A stretch of 64,000 nucleotides of DNA from a marine gamma proteobacterium HTCC2080 (GTDB lineage Bacteria; Pseudomonadota; Gammaproteobacteria; Pseudomonadales; Halieaceae). The notes below the pieces were generated by a model. The model saw only the letters and a list, made by a program, of their open reading frames with translations, did no database searches and was not told where the DNA came from. The translations under genes and the position numbers were made by a program. Positions 1 through 9,280 of the stretch are shown piece by piece (the first letter of the stretch is position 1; each line of letters starts with the position of its first letter). The DNA lies in the NCBI GenBank assembly GCA_000169115.1, contig AAVV01000011.1, forward strand, positions 1 to 64,000. The letters are read 5' to 3'.

Positions 1-256
<256 letters not shown>

Positions 257-348
257 CTAACCCTCTATTTTTTCAAAACCTGTTGCGGTCAATGTTGAAG
301 ATTTGGCCTGTTATCGATTAAATGCATCATCATCGCTAGATTTCAACC

Positions 349-386
349 ACAAAAAAACCCCACGACGTGCATCGCAGGGTTTTTCA
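349..386 (-). terminator. Probable Rho-independent terminator of the EF-G gene
   Basis: Read on the minus strand, AAAAACCC and GGGTTTTT flank an interrupted inner stem (CGA/TCG) and end in a run of seven T. It sits between the fusA stop at 429 and the tadA start at 253, so tadA probably has its own promoter. Confidence 0.6.
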
Positions 387-428
387 CTTTCAAGCCTCAA
401 GATTACGTCAGAGGCTAGATCACAGGCT

Positions 429-2516
429 TTATGCTTTAGCGGCTCGTCGCTCTTTCTCTTCCACGATCACCTTCTCCGAAACAGACGCTGGGCATGGAAG
501 GTAGTGAGAGAATTCCATAGAGAACTGTCCACGTCCCGAGGTTATCGTTCGAAGGTGTCCGATATACCCAAACATCTCTGCCAGCGGAACATCGGCCTTA
601 ATACGAATACCTGTTGGCGTCGAATCCTGATCTTTGATCATGCCACGACGTCGATTCAAGTCACCGATGACGTCGCCGACATTATCTTCAGGAGCAAAAA
701 CGTCTACCTTCATGACTGGCTCAATCAGCTGAGGGCTGGCCTTTGGCATTGACTGCCGGTATGCACCTTTGGCCGCCAATTCAAAGGCAATCGCCGAGGA
801 GTCTACCGCGTGGAAACCACCGTCATTGAGCTCAATGGTCACATCGAGTACTGGGAAACCAGCAAGAGGGCCCTCTTCCATCATGACCCGGAAGCCTTTT
901 TCAATGGCCGGGAAAAATTCTTTGGGTACGTTTCCGCCCACAACCGTCGAAGTAAACTGGTAACCACTGCCGGGTTCACCAGGCATGATTTTATAGTCGA
1001 TCTTACCAAATTGACCCGAGCCACCTGATTGCTTCTTGTGGGTGTAAGAATCTTCAATCGCGCTGGTAATCGTCTCACGGTACGCCACCTGTGGCTGACC
1101 GACATCCAGCTCAACACCATAGGTACGCTTCAAAATATCGACTTTAATGTCTAGGTGGAGTTCACCCATTCCCTTAAGAATGGTTTCTCCCGAATCTTCG
1201 TCGGTTTCTACTCGGAACGAAGGGTCCTCTGCGATCATCTTACCAATCGCCACGCCCATCTTTTCTGTGCCAGCCTTATCTTTAGGGGCAACGGCAATAG
1301 ATATAACCGGCTCTGGGAATACCATCGCCTCAAGGGTGCAGGGTTCTGATGTGCTGCACAGCGTGTGACCCGTCTGGACGTTCTTCATGCCTACGCAGGC
1401 AAAAATATCACCCGCTTGCGCCCTGTCAATTTCGTTGCGCTCATCGGCGTGCATTTCAACCATACGTCCGACGCGCTCAGTTTTTCCAGTCGCAGAGTTG
1501 AGGATGGTGTCGCCTTTCTTAATCTGTCCCGAGTAAATGCGGATAAAGGTGAGTGCACCAAAGCGATCATCCATAATTTTGAATGCTAGAGCTCGGAAGG
1601 GTTCCTCGGTCGAAACTATCGCCTTTTCACCGGTAGCATTACCCTCCTCGTCGGTCAGATCCTGTGGATCCACTTCCGTGGGGCTTGGCAGGTAGTCAAC
1701 AACCGCGTTGAGTACCAGCTGGATGCCCTTGTTCTTAAACGCCGAACCACAATAAGTGGGGAAGAAGTGCAGTCTTCGCGTACCCTCTCGGATGCAGCGC
1801 TTGATGTCGTCCATAGACGGCTCTTCGCCTTCCATGTAAGCCATCATCACATCATCATCCATTTCCACCGCGGCTTCGATGAGCTGTTCGCGATACATAG
1901 CAGCATCATCCACTAAATCAGCGGGGATATCGGTGACTTCGTAATTTTCAGGCAAGCCTGAGTCGTCCCAGATGTATGCCTTTTGGGATAGAATATCGAC
2001 CACACCGGTGAACTCGTCCTCAGTGCCGATAGGTAGCGTCATCACTAACGGGTTTGCACCCAAGACATTTCGTACCTGATCTACAACTCGGTAAAAGTCA
2101 GCACCGATACGATCAAGCTTGTTGACGAAGATAAGGCGGGAAACTTCAGAGTCATTAGCGTAACGCCAGTTAGTCTCTGATTGCGGCTCGACACCGCCCG
2201 ACCCACAAAATACTCCAACGCCGCCGTCTAGAACTTTCAGCGACCGGTAAACCTCTACCGTAAAATCAACGTGTCCGGGCGTATCGATAATGTTTAAGCG
2301 ATGATCATCCCAAAAGCAGGTAGTCGCTGCCGATTGAATGGTGATACCACGCTCTTGCTCCTGCTCCATGAAATCGGTGGTTGCCGCACCATCGTGAACT
2401 TCACCGGTCTTATGGATTTTACCGGTCAACTTTAAGATGCGCTCGGTGGTGGTGGTCTTACCGGCATCAACGTGCGCAAAGATGCCAATATTTCGGTAGA
2501 TGGATAAGTCTGTCAT
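429..2516 (-). CDS. fusA: Elongation factor G, probably a second (FusA2-like) paralogue
   Basis: Ribosomal translocase GTPase of 695 residues, the full EF-G length. The GTPase motifs are intact: P-loop AHVDAGKT at 14-21, RGITI near 56-60 (switch I), DTPGH at 78-82, NKLD at 132-135, and a later GSAFKNKG (G5). Domains II to V follow, with the domain IV signature in the last 200 residues. It stands alone, with no rpsL, rpsG or tuf beside it, whereas the main fusA of gammaproteobacteria sits in the str operon. This suggests the extra EF-G copy present in many marine gammaproteobacteria, although the main gene cannot be checked in this window. Such paralogues have been linked to stress translation or ribosome recycling; which role applies is not visible here. 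Confidence 0.93.
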   Translation of the reverse strand: MTDLSIYRNIGIFAHVDAGKTTTTERILKLTGKIHKTGEVHDGAATTDFMEQEQERGITIQSAATTCFWDDHRLNIIDTPGHVDFTVEVYRSLKVLDGGVGVFCGSGGVEPQSETNWRYANDSEVSRLIFVNKLDRIGADFYRVVDQVRNVLGANPLVMTLPIGTEDEFTGVVDILSQKAYIWDDSGLPENYEVTDIPADLVDDAAMYREQLIEAAVEMDDDVMMAYMEGEEPSMDDIKRCIREGTRRLHFFPTYCGSAFKNKGIQLVLNAVVDYLPSPTEVDPQDLTDEEGNATGEKAIVSTEEPFRALAFKIMDDRFGALTFIRIYSGQIKKGDTILNSATGKTERVGRMVEMHADERNEIDRAQAGDIFACVGMKNVQTGHTLCSTSEPCTLEAMVFPEPVISIAVAPKDKAGTEKMGVAIGKMIAEDPSFRVETDEDSGETILKGMGELHLDIKVDILKRTYGVELDVGQPQVAYRETITSAIEDSYTHKKQSGGSGQFGKIDYKIMPGEPGSGYQFTSTVVGGNVPKEFFPAIEKGFRVMMEEGPLAGFPVLDVTIELNDGGFHAVDSSAIAFELAAKGAYRQSMPKASPQLIEPVMKVDVFAPEDNVGDVIGDLNRRRGMIKDQDSTPTGIRIKADVPLAEMFGYIGHLRTITSGRGQFSMEFSHYLPCPASVSEKVIVEEKERRAAKA

Positions 2517-3060
2517 GGTTTTTGTCGCCCAGTCGATATTAGTTCTCAGTTGCCTACACCCAAACCCCTAGGACGGTGCACCGCTCGATGCAGAAACACA
2601 TCGACAACGCTTGCGCGGTACAGTCACCAATAAGAGGCCGTAGACGTCGTCACAGAGTCGTGCCAGCAACCCGCTGCCGACTCATGTGCAATTCGTGGTG
2701 CGCTATGTACCACATCCAAGGTTTGAGCTGAAGGGGCTGCCGCTATTTAAGGTGGGCAAAGCGGAAAAAATACGGTTTTCTTTCCCAAAAATGCCCATTT
2801 TGTCTTTTTTGCCCCCCCAACTCTCTCACGTCCCAAAAAGCCTGCCATTTCTATTTTTTAGCCAATCCACCGAAGTAAATTTGAGCGCACACCCCAAAAA
2901 AAGACCTGATCGGCGACATTCCGCCGCTCCATAGGGGTCTCATGCATGCACTTTGCACATCAGCGCATTTATCTGCACTGCACAGATTTAGACAAAACTT
3001 GCTCGACCTCGTCACCTGCACTAGCGTGTCGGCAATGACCACAACCATCAAAGGACAGAC
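2517..3060. other. Divergent intergenic region between fusA and the amidase gene
   Basis: About 540 bases. Short open frames here have no coding character. Homopolymer-rich stretches (runs of C, T and A near 2760-2910) are notable, and it must hold the fusA promoter on the minus strand and an amidase promoter on the plus strand, but no clear -35/-10 pair stands out. Confidence 0.4.
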
Positions 3061-4521
3061 ATGACCACTCTCGCCTTCGAAAGCGGCCTTCAGCTGGCTG
3101 ATCGCCTGAAACGAAAAGACCTTAGTTCCGTTGAACTGCTCGATTATTTTTTGGACAGAGTACGGCGTTTTAACCCACAGCTAAACGCCGTCATAGAATT
3201 ACAAGAAGAAGAGGCTATGGGCTGGGCCCTCACCGCAGACAAAGCACAAGCTGAGCAAACCGCAGAGTCCCTTGCACCCTTTCACGGGGTACCAATGACC
3301 ATAAAAGAAAGTTTCGATGTAACAGGCATGCACACGACAAGAGGCAACCCAGCTTTTGAGCACCATGTCGCCGAAACCGATGCCCTCGCGGTGTCACGTC
3401 TCCGTAACGCCGGGGCCAATATTTTTGGCAAGACCAATGTACCTCTAGACCTAGCCGATTTTCAATCATATAACGCGATCTACGGCACCACGAACAACCC
3501 GTGGGATACCGGGCGCACCGCTGGGGGCTCCTCAGGCGGCTCCGCAGTCGCGATGGCTGCAGGCTTGTCAGGCATTGAAAACGGGTCAGATATTGGCGGC
3601 TCCATTCGAAATCCCGCTCACTATTGCGGCGTATTCGGCCACAAACCCACCTGGGGGCTGTTACCACCAAGAGGGCATGCAGCACCTAGCGTGCTTGCAC
3701 AACCTGATCTAGCCGTTATTGGTCCGATCGCGCGCAGTGCGCGGGATTTAGAGGCCTTACTGCTGGCAGAGGCAGGGCCTGATGAAATCATGGCTGGCGG
3801 CTATCGGCTGGATTTATCACAACCTACTTTTTCTCATCTCAAAGCGTTGCGGGTTGCCGCCATGGTCAACAGCCCACTAGCTCCCGTATCGCAAATTTGT
3901 GAAGCTCGAGTTGAAGGTGTTCTAGACCTTATTCGCCATGCTGGAGGACAGGTGAACTACGATGCCAGACCTGACTTTGAGTTGGGCGAGGGACATGCGG
4001 TTTACCAAAATCTGCTGTGGGCGGTCATGGCTTCCCGCTCAGATGACGCAACTTTTGCCCAATTGGCTGCCGAGGTTGCCGCACTCGCATCCGATGATCG
4101 GTCGGATCGAGCGCAAAATCTCAGGGCGCGGTTTGCTACCTACCGCGACTACAGCACCGCTAATGAGGCCAGAACGCATCAGCGGTGGGCGTGGCATCGG
4201 TTTTTTCAAGAATATGACGTTATGGTGACGCCGATCATGGCCACCCCGGCGTTTCCGCATGATCACCAACCCTTCGGGCAACGTACCGTAGACGTCGATG
4301 GCGCGCCACGGCCCTACTTCGAGCAATTATTTTGGGCCGGGCTTGCTATTAACAGCTACTTGCCTGCCACGATTGTGCCCACAGGCACCCTCGGCGGGGG
4401 TTTACCTGTAGGTGTTCAGATCATTGGTCCTGAGTTTGGCGATCTAAAGGTGCTGCACGTTGCCAAACTTTTGGAGCGAGAGGGCTTGGCGTTTGTACCC
4501 CCCTCAGGCTACGAGGATTAA
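3061..4521 (+). CDS. Amidase signature family hydrolase
   Basis: Hydrolyses C-N amide bonds with the Ser-cisSer-Lys triad of this family. The 486-residue protein has Lys82 in the IKES motif, the glycine/serine loop GGSSGGSA with Ser157/Ser158, and nucleophile Ser181 in GSDIGGSIR. Length and layout fit stand-alone amidases rather than GatA, as no gatC or gatB is adjacent. The ATG follows AAAGGA with about five bases of spacing. The natural substrate (aryl or aliphatic amide, or a polymer fragment) cannot be told from sequence. It stands alone between a divergent EF-G gene and a convergent glycine-zipper gene. No signal peptide is seen, so it should be cytoplasmic. Confidence 0.92.
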   Translation: MTTLAFESGLQLADRLKRKDLSSVELLDYFLDRVRRFNPQLNAVIELQEEEAMGWALTADKAQAEQTAESLAPFHGVPMTIKESFDVTGMHTTRGNPAFEHHVAETDALAVSRLRNAGANIFGKTNVPLDLADFQSYNAIYGTTNNPWDTGRTAGGSSGGSAVAMAAGLSGIENGSDIGGSIRNPAHYCGVFGHKPTWGLLPPRGHAAPSVLAQPDLAVIGPIARSARDLEALLLAEAGPDEIMAGGYRLDLSQPTFSHLKALRVAAMVNSPLAPVSQICEARVEGVLDLIRHAGGQVNYDARPDFELGEGHAVYQNLLWAVMASRSDDATFAQLAAEVAALASDDRSDRAQNLRARFATYRDYSTANEARTHQRWAWHRFFQEYDVMVTPIMATPAFPHDHQPFGQRTVDVDGAPRPYFEQLFWAGLAINSYLPATIVPTGTLGGGLPVGVQIIGPEFGDLKVLHVAKLLEREGLAFVPPSGYED

Positions 4522-4548
4522 AATTTGACATAGGGCCGACATGACCGA

Positions 4549-4581
4549 GGTCTACCCGTCTGGTACCCCGCTAGGTAGACC
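4549..4581. terminator. Hairpin between convergent genes
   Basis: GGTCTACC at 4549-4556 pairs perfectly with GGTAGACC at 4574-4581 around a 17-base loop. It lies between the amidase stop and the stop of the convergent gene, the position expected of a bidirectional terminator, but there is no T-run on either side. Confidence 0.35.
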
Positions 4582-4590
4582 ACCCCACTC

Positions 4591-5184
4591 TTAGTCATCA
4601 CACAACAATGACATTTTTGCCTTAGCAAACTCAAACTCTTGGGCAGTTGTTGCATCCACTACCATTTGCTTGGCTTGCAAGCACTCATCAGCATCTTCTG
4701 CTGAATCTTCTGCTACCGCCGCAACTGCTGCCGCGTTATCAGGCTGACAGTAGCCTGAAGAAATACGACGGACATTAGCAGTCTCTCCGGCTTTTTCCAC
4801 GGCTACGCAATCACCCCGCACAATTTCTGTCTGATCGGTGACCACCTGAGCCATCCCCATAGATCCCATGTCGATGGTGTACAACATGCCCTGCGTGCTT
4901 CCTTGGGAGCTCGAGGCGATTGCACCACCCGCTGCTGCACCGACAAGGGCATTACGCGCCTTCTTCTTCTTGCTTTTACCCCCGGCACTCGCCAATCCGA
5001 GAGCGCCACCGACAACAGCGCCGCGAGGCACCGCTCCGCTATTGAGGTTAACCTTCTCTTTTTGAATAACCGTCCCGTACTGAACGGTCACGTTTTGCCC
5101 CTTTTTTTGCGCCTGAGCACCCGGCGCAATGACTAAAAACGAAGCAAACAGGAGAGTCGTCATGAAAGAAAAGGTGCCGCGCAT
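4591..5184 (-). CDS. Exported glycine-zipper protein of unknown function
   Basis: 197 residues starting with a clear signal peptide (hydrophobic stretch to about residue 25, ending AQAQ). Two Gly/Ala-rich segments follow (about 57-68 and 81-92), separated by a lysine-rich loop, a pattern like the glycine-zipper 2TM module of SlyB/Pcp-type envelope proteins. The C-terminal half has paired cysteines and an acidic Ala/Glu linker. There is no lipobox Cys, so the mature protein is periplasmic or inserted in the outer membrane through the zipper. The family suggests an envelope stress or structural role; that is inference. It stands alone, convergent with the amidase gene. Confidence 0.75.
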   Translation of the reverse strand: MRGTFSFMTTLLFASFLVIAPGAQAQKKGQNVTVQYGTVIQKEKVNLNSGAVPRGAVVGGALGLASAGGKSKKKKARNALVGAAAGGAIASSSQGSTQGMLYTIDMGSMGMAQVVTDQTEIVRGDCVAVEKAGETANVRRISSGYCQPDNAAAVAAVAEDSAEDADECLQAKQMVVDATTAQEFEFAKAKMSLLCDD

Positions 5185-5538
5185 AGGTAATTCCCTAATT
5201 CTTAATCAACAAAAATAAAAGCTAAATTTAGCGTTAGCGGAGCAGCAGTTGGGCAGTCCAGCACGGTAAAACTGAGAAGTTATTAGGCTTCCACTTTAAA
5301 AAGCCCGAACACCGATACGCTTAACGCAAGACAGTGATTCAACTTGCGACGCATCTGCTAACTGCTGCAATGCCCGAAGCTACCATGCTTCCATAGGGTT
5401 TTTGAACTCAAAAAGTGACAGTTTAGACATCACGGGAGGCCTGTATCGTCGCGCAGAAGATGCCACCTTACTAGCTATTCGTCTTATACTAGCCGGCCTC
5501 ACCCGCACCGCTAACACGCTCACCACCTAGGCAAGTAA
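5185..5538. other. Divergent intergenic region upstream of dsbB
   Basis: About 350 bases with no convincing ORF or RNA. It should contain promoters for the glycine-zipper gene (minus) and dsbB (plus). No strong motif was seen. Confidence 0.4.
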
Positions 5539-6075
5539 ATGCACAGTTTGGTAACCTTCTTAAAATCTCGCGGCTATTGGCTAATGATGGCTGCGGCCAG
5601 TCTGGCCATGCTGGTCATCGCGCTTTACTACCAATACGCCCTTGGTGAGGAGCCCTGCCAGGTCTGTATTCAGGCTCGCCTTTGGGTGTTCGCCTTACTT
5701 CTGGTCAGCATGACTCTAGCGACATTCCCAAAAAATCGTCTCTGGAGACTCTCCGGCAACCTTTTAGCACTGGCCTGCGCCGTCGGGCTGGGAGAGCGCG
5801 CCTGGTTCCTTTACCAGTTAGAAAATGGCATTGGTAATGGCAGCTGCGAATTCCAGCTCGGAATGCCCGATTGGTTTGCCCTTGACCAGTGGTTCCCCTC
5901 TTTATTTGAGGTCCGAAATTTGTGTTCTTTTACCCCAGAAATGCTGCTCGGGTTGAGCATGGCAGAAGGGCTTCTGCTCATCGCAGGGCTGCTGGGCGTC
6001 GTCATCAGTTGCGCGCTCGTTAGCCATCAAGTAACGGGGCAAGGTGAGTCTAGATCGAGCCGCACCCCGCGATAG
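5539..6075 (+). CDS. dsbB: Disulfide bond formation protein DsbB
   Basis: Inner-membrane quinone reductase that reoxidises DsbA. It has 178 residues, four hydrophobic helices, and both redox pairs: CQVC with Cys40/Cys43 in the first periplasmic loop, and Cys103/Cys129 in the second. These positions are within one residue of Cys41/44/104/130 of E. coli DsbB. No dsbA is adjacent; a periplasmic isomerase, dsbC, is encoded elsewhere in the window (50812-51627). The stop codon is followed immediately, in the same frame, by a fragment of an unrelated amidohydrolase, so the C-terminal residues just before the stop may come from a deletion junction. Confidence 0.92.
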   Translation: MHSLVTFLKSRGYWLMMAAASLAMLVIALYYQYALGEEPCQVCIQARLWVFALLLVSMTLATFPKNRLWRLSGNLLALACAVGLGERAWFLYQLENGIGNGSCEFQLGMPDWFALDQWFPSLFEVRNLCSFTPEMLLGLSMAEGLLLIAGLLGVVISCALVSHQVTGQGESRSSRTPR

Positions 6076-6228
6076 GGCAGGAAAAATCGCCTCGAAGTGG
6101 GCAAACGAGCAGACCTAGTGATACTGGATAACAGTCTTTTCGAGCTGACGGCTCATGAAATTTCTGATGCGACTGTGGTTGAGACAATCTTCGCGGGTGA
6201 AACCGTCTACAAAAACGATGTTCACTGA
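6076..6228 (+). pseudogene. C-terminal remnant of an amidohydrolase (YtcJ/amidohydrolase 3 type)
   Basis: Directly after the dsbB stop, in the same reading frame, 50 codons encode a peptide containing LEVGKRADLVIL and later ETIFAGETVYKNDVH before a TGA. GxxEVGKxADLVxLD followed by xVxxTxxxGxxVY is the conserved C-terminal beta-sandwich end of metal-dependent amidohydrolases such as YtcJ-like proteins. No metal-binding HxH domain or start codon precedes it, so about nine tenths of the gene is missing. It is read as the scar of a deletion that fused the neighbourhood of dsbB to the tail of a lost gene. It is too short to be functional. Confidence 0.75.
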
Positions 6229-6268
6229 GCCTGAGATAATTCTCGCGGGGTAACGGCCTAAATAAGCA

Positions 6269-7666
6269 CTACGCCATTCTGGCGTAGACTTCTTTTATAA
6301 CAGCGTGCGCCAACATGACGTCTTCGTGAGTACAGTCAAACTGTCCAACTTGAAAACGAACCACCTTTTGATCCTGCCAAATACTCTGAGTCAAATAAAT
6401 ACGGCCATCATCGTTAATCGCGTCGACCAACTGCTGCTGCATACTGTCGTCACCCTCACAGCGAAAAGAGAACAAGCTGAGCACAGGTTCACTGGTAATA
6501 AAAAAACCGGGGGTTTGCCGTAAGCGCTCGCACAACTCCTGCGCCCAAACCACGTGGTTTCGTAGTCGAGTTCGCAACCCTTCCAAGCCATAGGATCGAA
6601 TTAAAAACCAGAGCTTGAGGGCTCGAAATCTGCGTCCCAAAGGAATTGTCCATTCCGAAAAATTAGTAATCTCCTCTTGGCTGGTGGTGAGGTACTCGGG
6701 CTGAATTTTCAGCGTATCAATCTGTATTTGCGCGTCTTTAAGAAACTGCACGGAGCAGTCGAACTGAGCACCAAGCCACTTATGTGGGTTGAATACAATG
6801 CTGTCAAATTCGCTGACGCCCTCCCATAACCCACCGCGCAACTCAGGACAAATCATGGCTGCACCAGCCCACGCCGCGTCGACATGAGTGTACAAATTCT
6901 CGTCTTTCGCGATGGCTGCAATCATCTCAAGATCGTCGCTGGCCCCGATACTTGTTCCCCCGGTTACCGCAATAATCCCAGCGGGATGGTATCCAGCCGC
7001 TCGATCGTCGCTGATAGCCCCACGCAGCGCGTCACCGTCTAAACCGTGAAGCGGACCTCGAGTGGGAATTTTTACCAGATTGGCCTGACCAATACCGGCA
7101 ATCCAGCACGCGCGATCAATCGACGAATGAACCTGGTCGGAGCAGTAAATACGAATTTTTCCTTGTTCTGAAAGCCCTTGTGCATTGCCAGTGAAACCCG
7201 TCGCTCGCTCTCGCATAGTTAGCACGGCAGAAAGGGTCGCCGATGATGCGCTGTCCTGAATCACACCGGTATAACCATTGGCGATTCCCAGAGCCTGTCG
7301 CAGCCAATCCACCATCACCTGCTCCATCTCGGTCGCCGCAGGAGATGTTTGCCAGAGCATGCACTGCGCCGCAATTGTAGAAACCAACATTTCCGCCAAC
7401 ATCGAAGGTGGCGCTGCGTTCGCTGGAAAATAAGCAAAAAATCGAGGGTGCTGCCAGTGGGTCATCCCAGGCATGACGATGCGCTCAAAGTCACCCATGA
7501 TAGTGTCCATGTCTTCGCCAGCTTCAGGCGGTGACACGGGAAGCTGTGCTGCTATGGCGCCCGGCGCTGTTTGAGCGCGCACCGGTAACGTTCGTAGTTT
7601 TTGATGATAATCTGAGGCCCACTCAGAAATTTTTCTACCCCATTCGGAAAACTCATCCCACAGCAC
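6269..7666 (-). CDS. Pyridoxal-phosphate group II decarboxylase (aromatic amino acid decarboxylase-like)
   Basis: 465 residues with the whole group II decarboxylase fold. Lys296 in the NPHKW motif forms the Schiff base, HVDAAW at 261-266 holds the Asp that contacts the pyridine nitrogen, and His180 in the VHSS motif stacks on the cofactor. The N-terminal segment HPRFFAYFPA is typical of aromatic L-amino-acid decarboxylases (DOPA, tyrosine, tryptophan or phenylalanine decarboxylases). Substrate choice cannot be settled from sequence. It stands alone, with no amine permease or amine oxidase beside it, which argues against a simple acid-resistance system. No signal peptide. Confidence 0.9.
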   Translation of the reverse strand: MLWDEFSEWGRKISEWASDYHQKLRTLPVRAQTAPGAIAAQLPVSPPEAGEDMDTIMGDFERIVMPGMTHWQHPRFFAYFPANAAPPSMLAEMLVSTIAAQCMLWQTSPAATEMEQVMVDWLRQALGIANGYTGVIQDSASSATLSAVLTMRERATGFTGNAQGLSEQGKIRIYCSDQVHSSIDRACWIAGIGQANLVKIPTRGPLHGLDGDALRGAISDDRAAGYHPAGIIAVTGGTSIGASDDLEMIAAIAKDENLYTHVDAAWAGAAMICPELRGGLWEGVSEFDSIVFNPHKWLGAQFDCSVQFLKDAQIQIDTLKIQPEYLTTSQEEITNFSEWTIPLGRRFRALKLWFLIRSYGLEGLRTRLRNHVVWAQELCERLRQTPGFFITSEPVLSLFSFRCEGDDSMQQQLVDAINDDGRIYLTQSIWQDQKVVRFQVGQFDCTHEDVMLAHAVIKEVYARMA

Positions 7667-7898
7667 GACAACTACTCCCAGAAAAATTTAGCGCATCAAC
7701 TTATAAGGGAACACCATAACCTGCCGATACCCCAATGGCTCCGTTGCCATAGAGCAGCGTTTCCCTCAACTTCTACCCATGCTGTCCTTCGGAATTAGGG
7801 CGCAGCCTTCCGCAAATTCAGCGCAATTAAGACGCTTAGTTGCCAATGAATCTCGTAAAATGGTGTTTTAGCGTATCGGGTATCCGGGGCGATGAATG

Positions 7899-8387
7899 TC
7901 AGTTTTTTAGAGGCTCAAAACGGTTCTTTTCAAGATTTTTTATAACGTTTTCCGGGGTAAACACGCGTCCGTTCATCACGATGTAACAGCCACTGGGCAA
8001 GGTTTGTACGGCTGCAACTGAGCCGCCAATATTGAAGACTGCGTCGTTATGTGCGAAGGCTGCGGGCTGCAAAGCGCCGGTCAAAACAATAGTTTTACCT
8101 TGAATCATAGACAGCGCTCTGGCGGTTTCGATCATACCGTCGGTCCCGTGAGTAATAAGAACACGGTCGCAAGAGGAGGCGTTAACGCACTCAACAATGT
8201 AACGCCGATCTTCGTCGGTCATATCGAGGCTATCAACCTTCATGAGCTCCTCAACCACAAAATCAAAACCCACCCCCATACTCTTAAGAAGTGGGCCAAC
8301 AACGGCATCGCCTATTTCGTAATTGCTCTTTTTATCGAAATAAATTTTATCGATAGTGCCGCCCGTGGTGAATACCGCGAGTTTCAT
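7899..8387 (-). CDS. Single-domain asparaginase-like protein (N-terminal asparaginase domain only)
   Basis: About 162 residues covering only the N-terminal domain of type I/II L-asparaginases. Both catalytic segments are present: TTGGTI near the N-terminus with Thr11 as the likely nucleophile, and ITHGTD with the second Thr-Asp pair. The C-terminal domain that normally completes the fold and dimer is absent, and the frame closes with a normal stop. Similar one-domain proteins occur as stand-alone genes in other bacteria, so this need not be a truncation. The ATG at 8387 has GGAG nine bases upstream and is preferred over the ATG at 8402. Asparaginase activity is unproven for this form. Confidence 0.8.
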   Translation of the reverse strand: MKLAVFTTGGTIDKIYFDKKSNYEIGDAVVGPLLKSMGVGFDFVVEELMKVDSLDMTDEDRRYIVECVNASSCDRVLITHGTDGMIETARALSMIQGKTIVLTGALQPAAFAHNDAVFNIGGSVAAVQTLPSGCYIVMNGRVFTPENVIKNLEKNRFEPLKN

Positions 8388-8519
8388 ACTTAACCACTCC
8401 ACATATTGAACGCTGACTTACCCAAATTCATATCAACCCAGAAGAGTCAGGCAATGTATTTTGCCGCCCGTAATCAAACTTATCTAAGGAGCTCGTAGCG
8501 CCTACCCTTAACCACTGTC

Positions 8520-9134
8520 CTAAGCTTTTACTTTTCTACTCCACCATACAATCACAGGTAGCATGAGAATTGTCGGTAAAATCCAGCCTAACCACGGTGG
8601 CGTTAGGCTAACGTTAACCACTAACACCGCGGTCATAACGGCTATGGTGCCGCCCAACATATTGACAAGATGCTTGGCGATTCTGATTTTACCCGTTGCA
8701 GCACGATCATGGTGGGACCTGGCATCTGCGAAACCCAGCGCAAGGGCAATAAAGCCAAAAACCGTCAAGGTCACTGATGTGCTGCTGAATTGCGGGAAGT
8801 CTTTAAACGCAAGAAACCACATCAAAAATCCCGACGACACCATGATGATAACCGCCAGCCAGTCCATCCATTGAGGCTCGCCGCTTCGGTTTCTAGCAAA
8901 ACGCCAACCCGAAAATGCAAGGTAAAAAGAAAACAGCGCCACGAGAAAAAGAAAGGTGTTGGACGTCAGCACGGCCATGACCACTGCAGTCAAAAAAATT
9001 ACTACCATTGAAAGAAAGAAGGAGCGCCCAGCCCACCTATGAGGTTGACCGCCTTTTTTGACCAGCAGCGCGGCGCCCGCCGAAACCAGGGCAAGAGATC
9101 CCGCAAAAATATGCAAAGCCAGCAAGCCACTCAT
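8520..9134 (-). CDS. Multi-pass inner membrane protein, DUF2306-like
   Basis: 204 residues with six or seven hydrophobic helices. The N-terminal HIFAGSLAL and the KGGQPHRWAGR motif resemble the DUF2306 group of small membrane proteins, where conserved His residues near helix ends have led to suggestions of haem or metal binding. No enzymatic function is known. It has no close operon partner: the esterase gene upstream on the same strand is 131 bases away. Confidence 0.7.
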   Translation of the reverse strand: MSGLLALHIFAGSLALVSAGAALLVKKGGQPHRWAGRSFFLSMVVIFLTAVVMAVLTSNTFLFLVALFSFYLAFSGWRFARNRSGEPQWMDWLAVIIMVSSGFLMWFLAFKDFPQFSSTSVTLTVFGFIALALGFADARSHHDRAATGKIRIAKHLVNMLGGTIAVMTAVLVVNVSLTPPWLGWILPTILMLPVIVWWSRKVKA

Positions 9135-9250
9135 CGTTTACTCCCGGCAAACGCTTTCAATTGTTCAATTTACCCTATCTCCCCGGCCAGAAGATAACAC
9201 CGGCGCGCAGGGCTCTCTCATGGGTTTTTTGCCTTAATTTAACCACCAAA

Positions 9251-9280
9251 TTACAGCAGCTCTGGTTACAGCAGCTCTGG
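9251..9280. repeat. 15-bp tandem duplication at the esterase stop codon
   Basis: TTACAGCAGCTCTGG occurs twice in a row at 9251-9265 and 9266-9280. On the coding (minus) strand it duplicates the codons for Pro-Glu-Leu-Leu-stop, so the last four codons and the stop of the esterase gene are repeated just after it. This is a recent slippage-type duplication that leaves the protein unchanged. Confidence 0.9.

Noticed and set aside
2686-2934. Open frame of 82 codons in the fusA-amidase intergenic region
   Set aside because: Low-complexity composition from homopolymer runs and no recognisable protein features.
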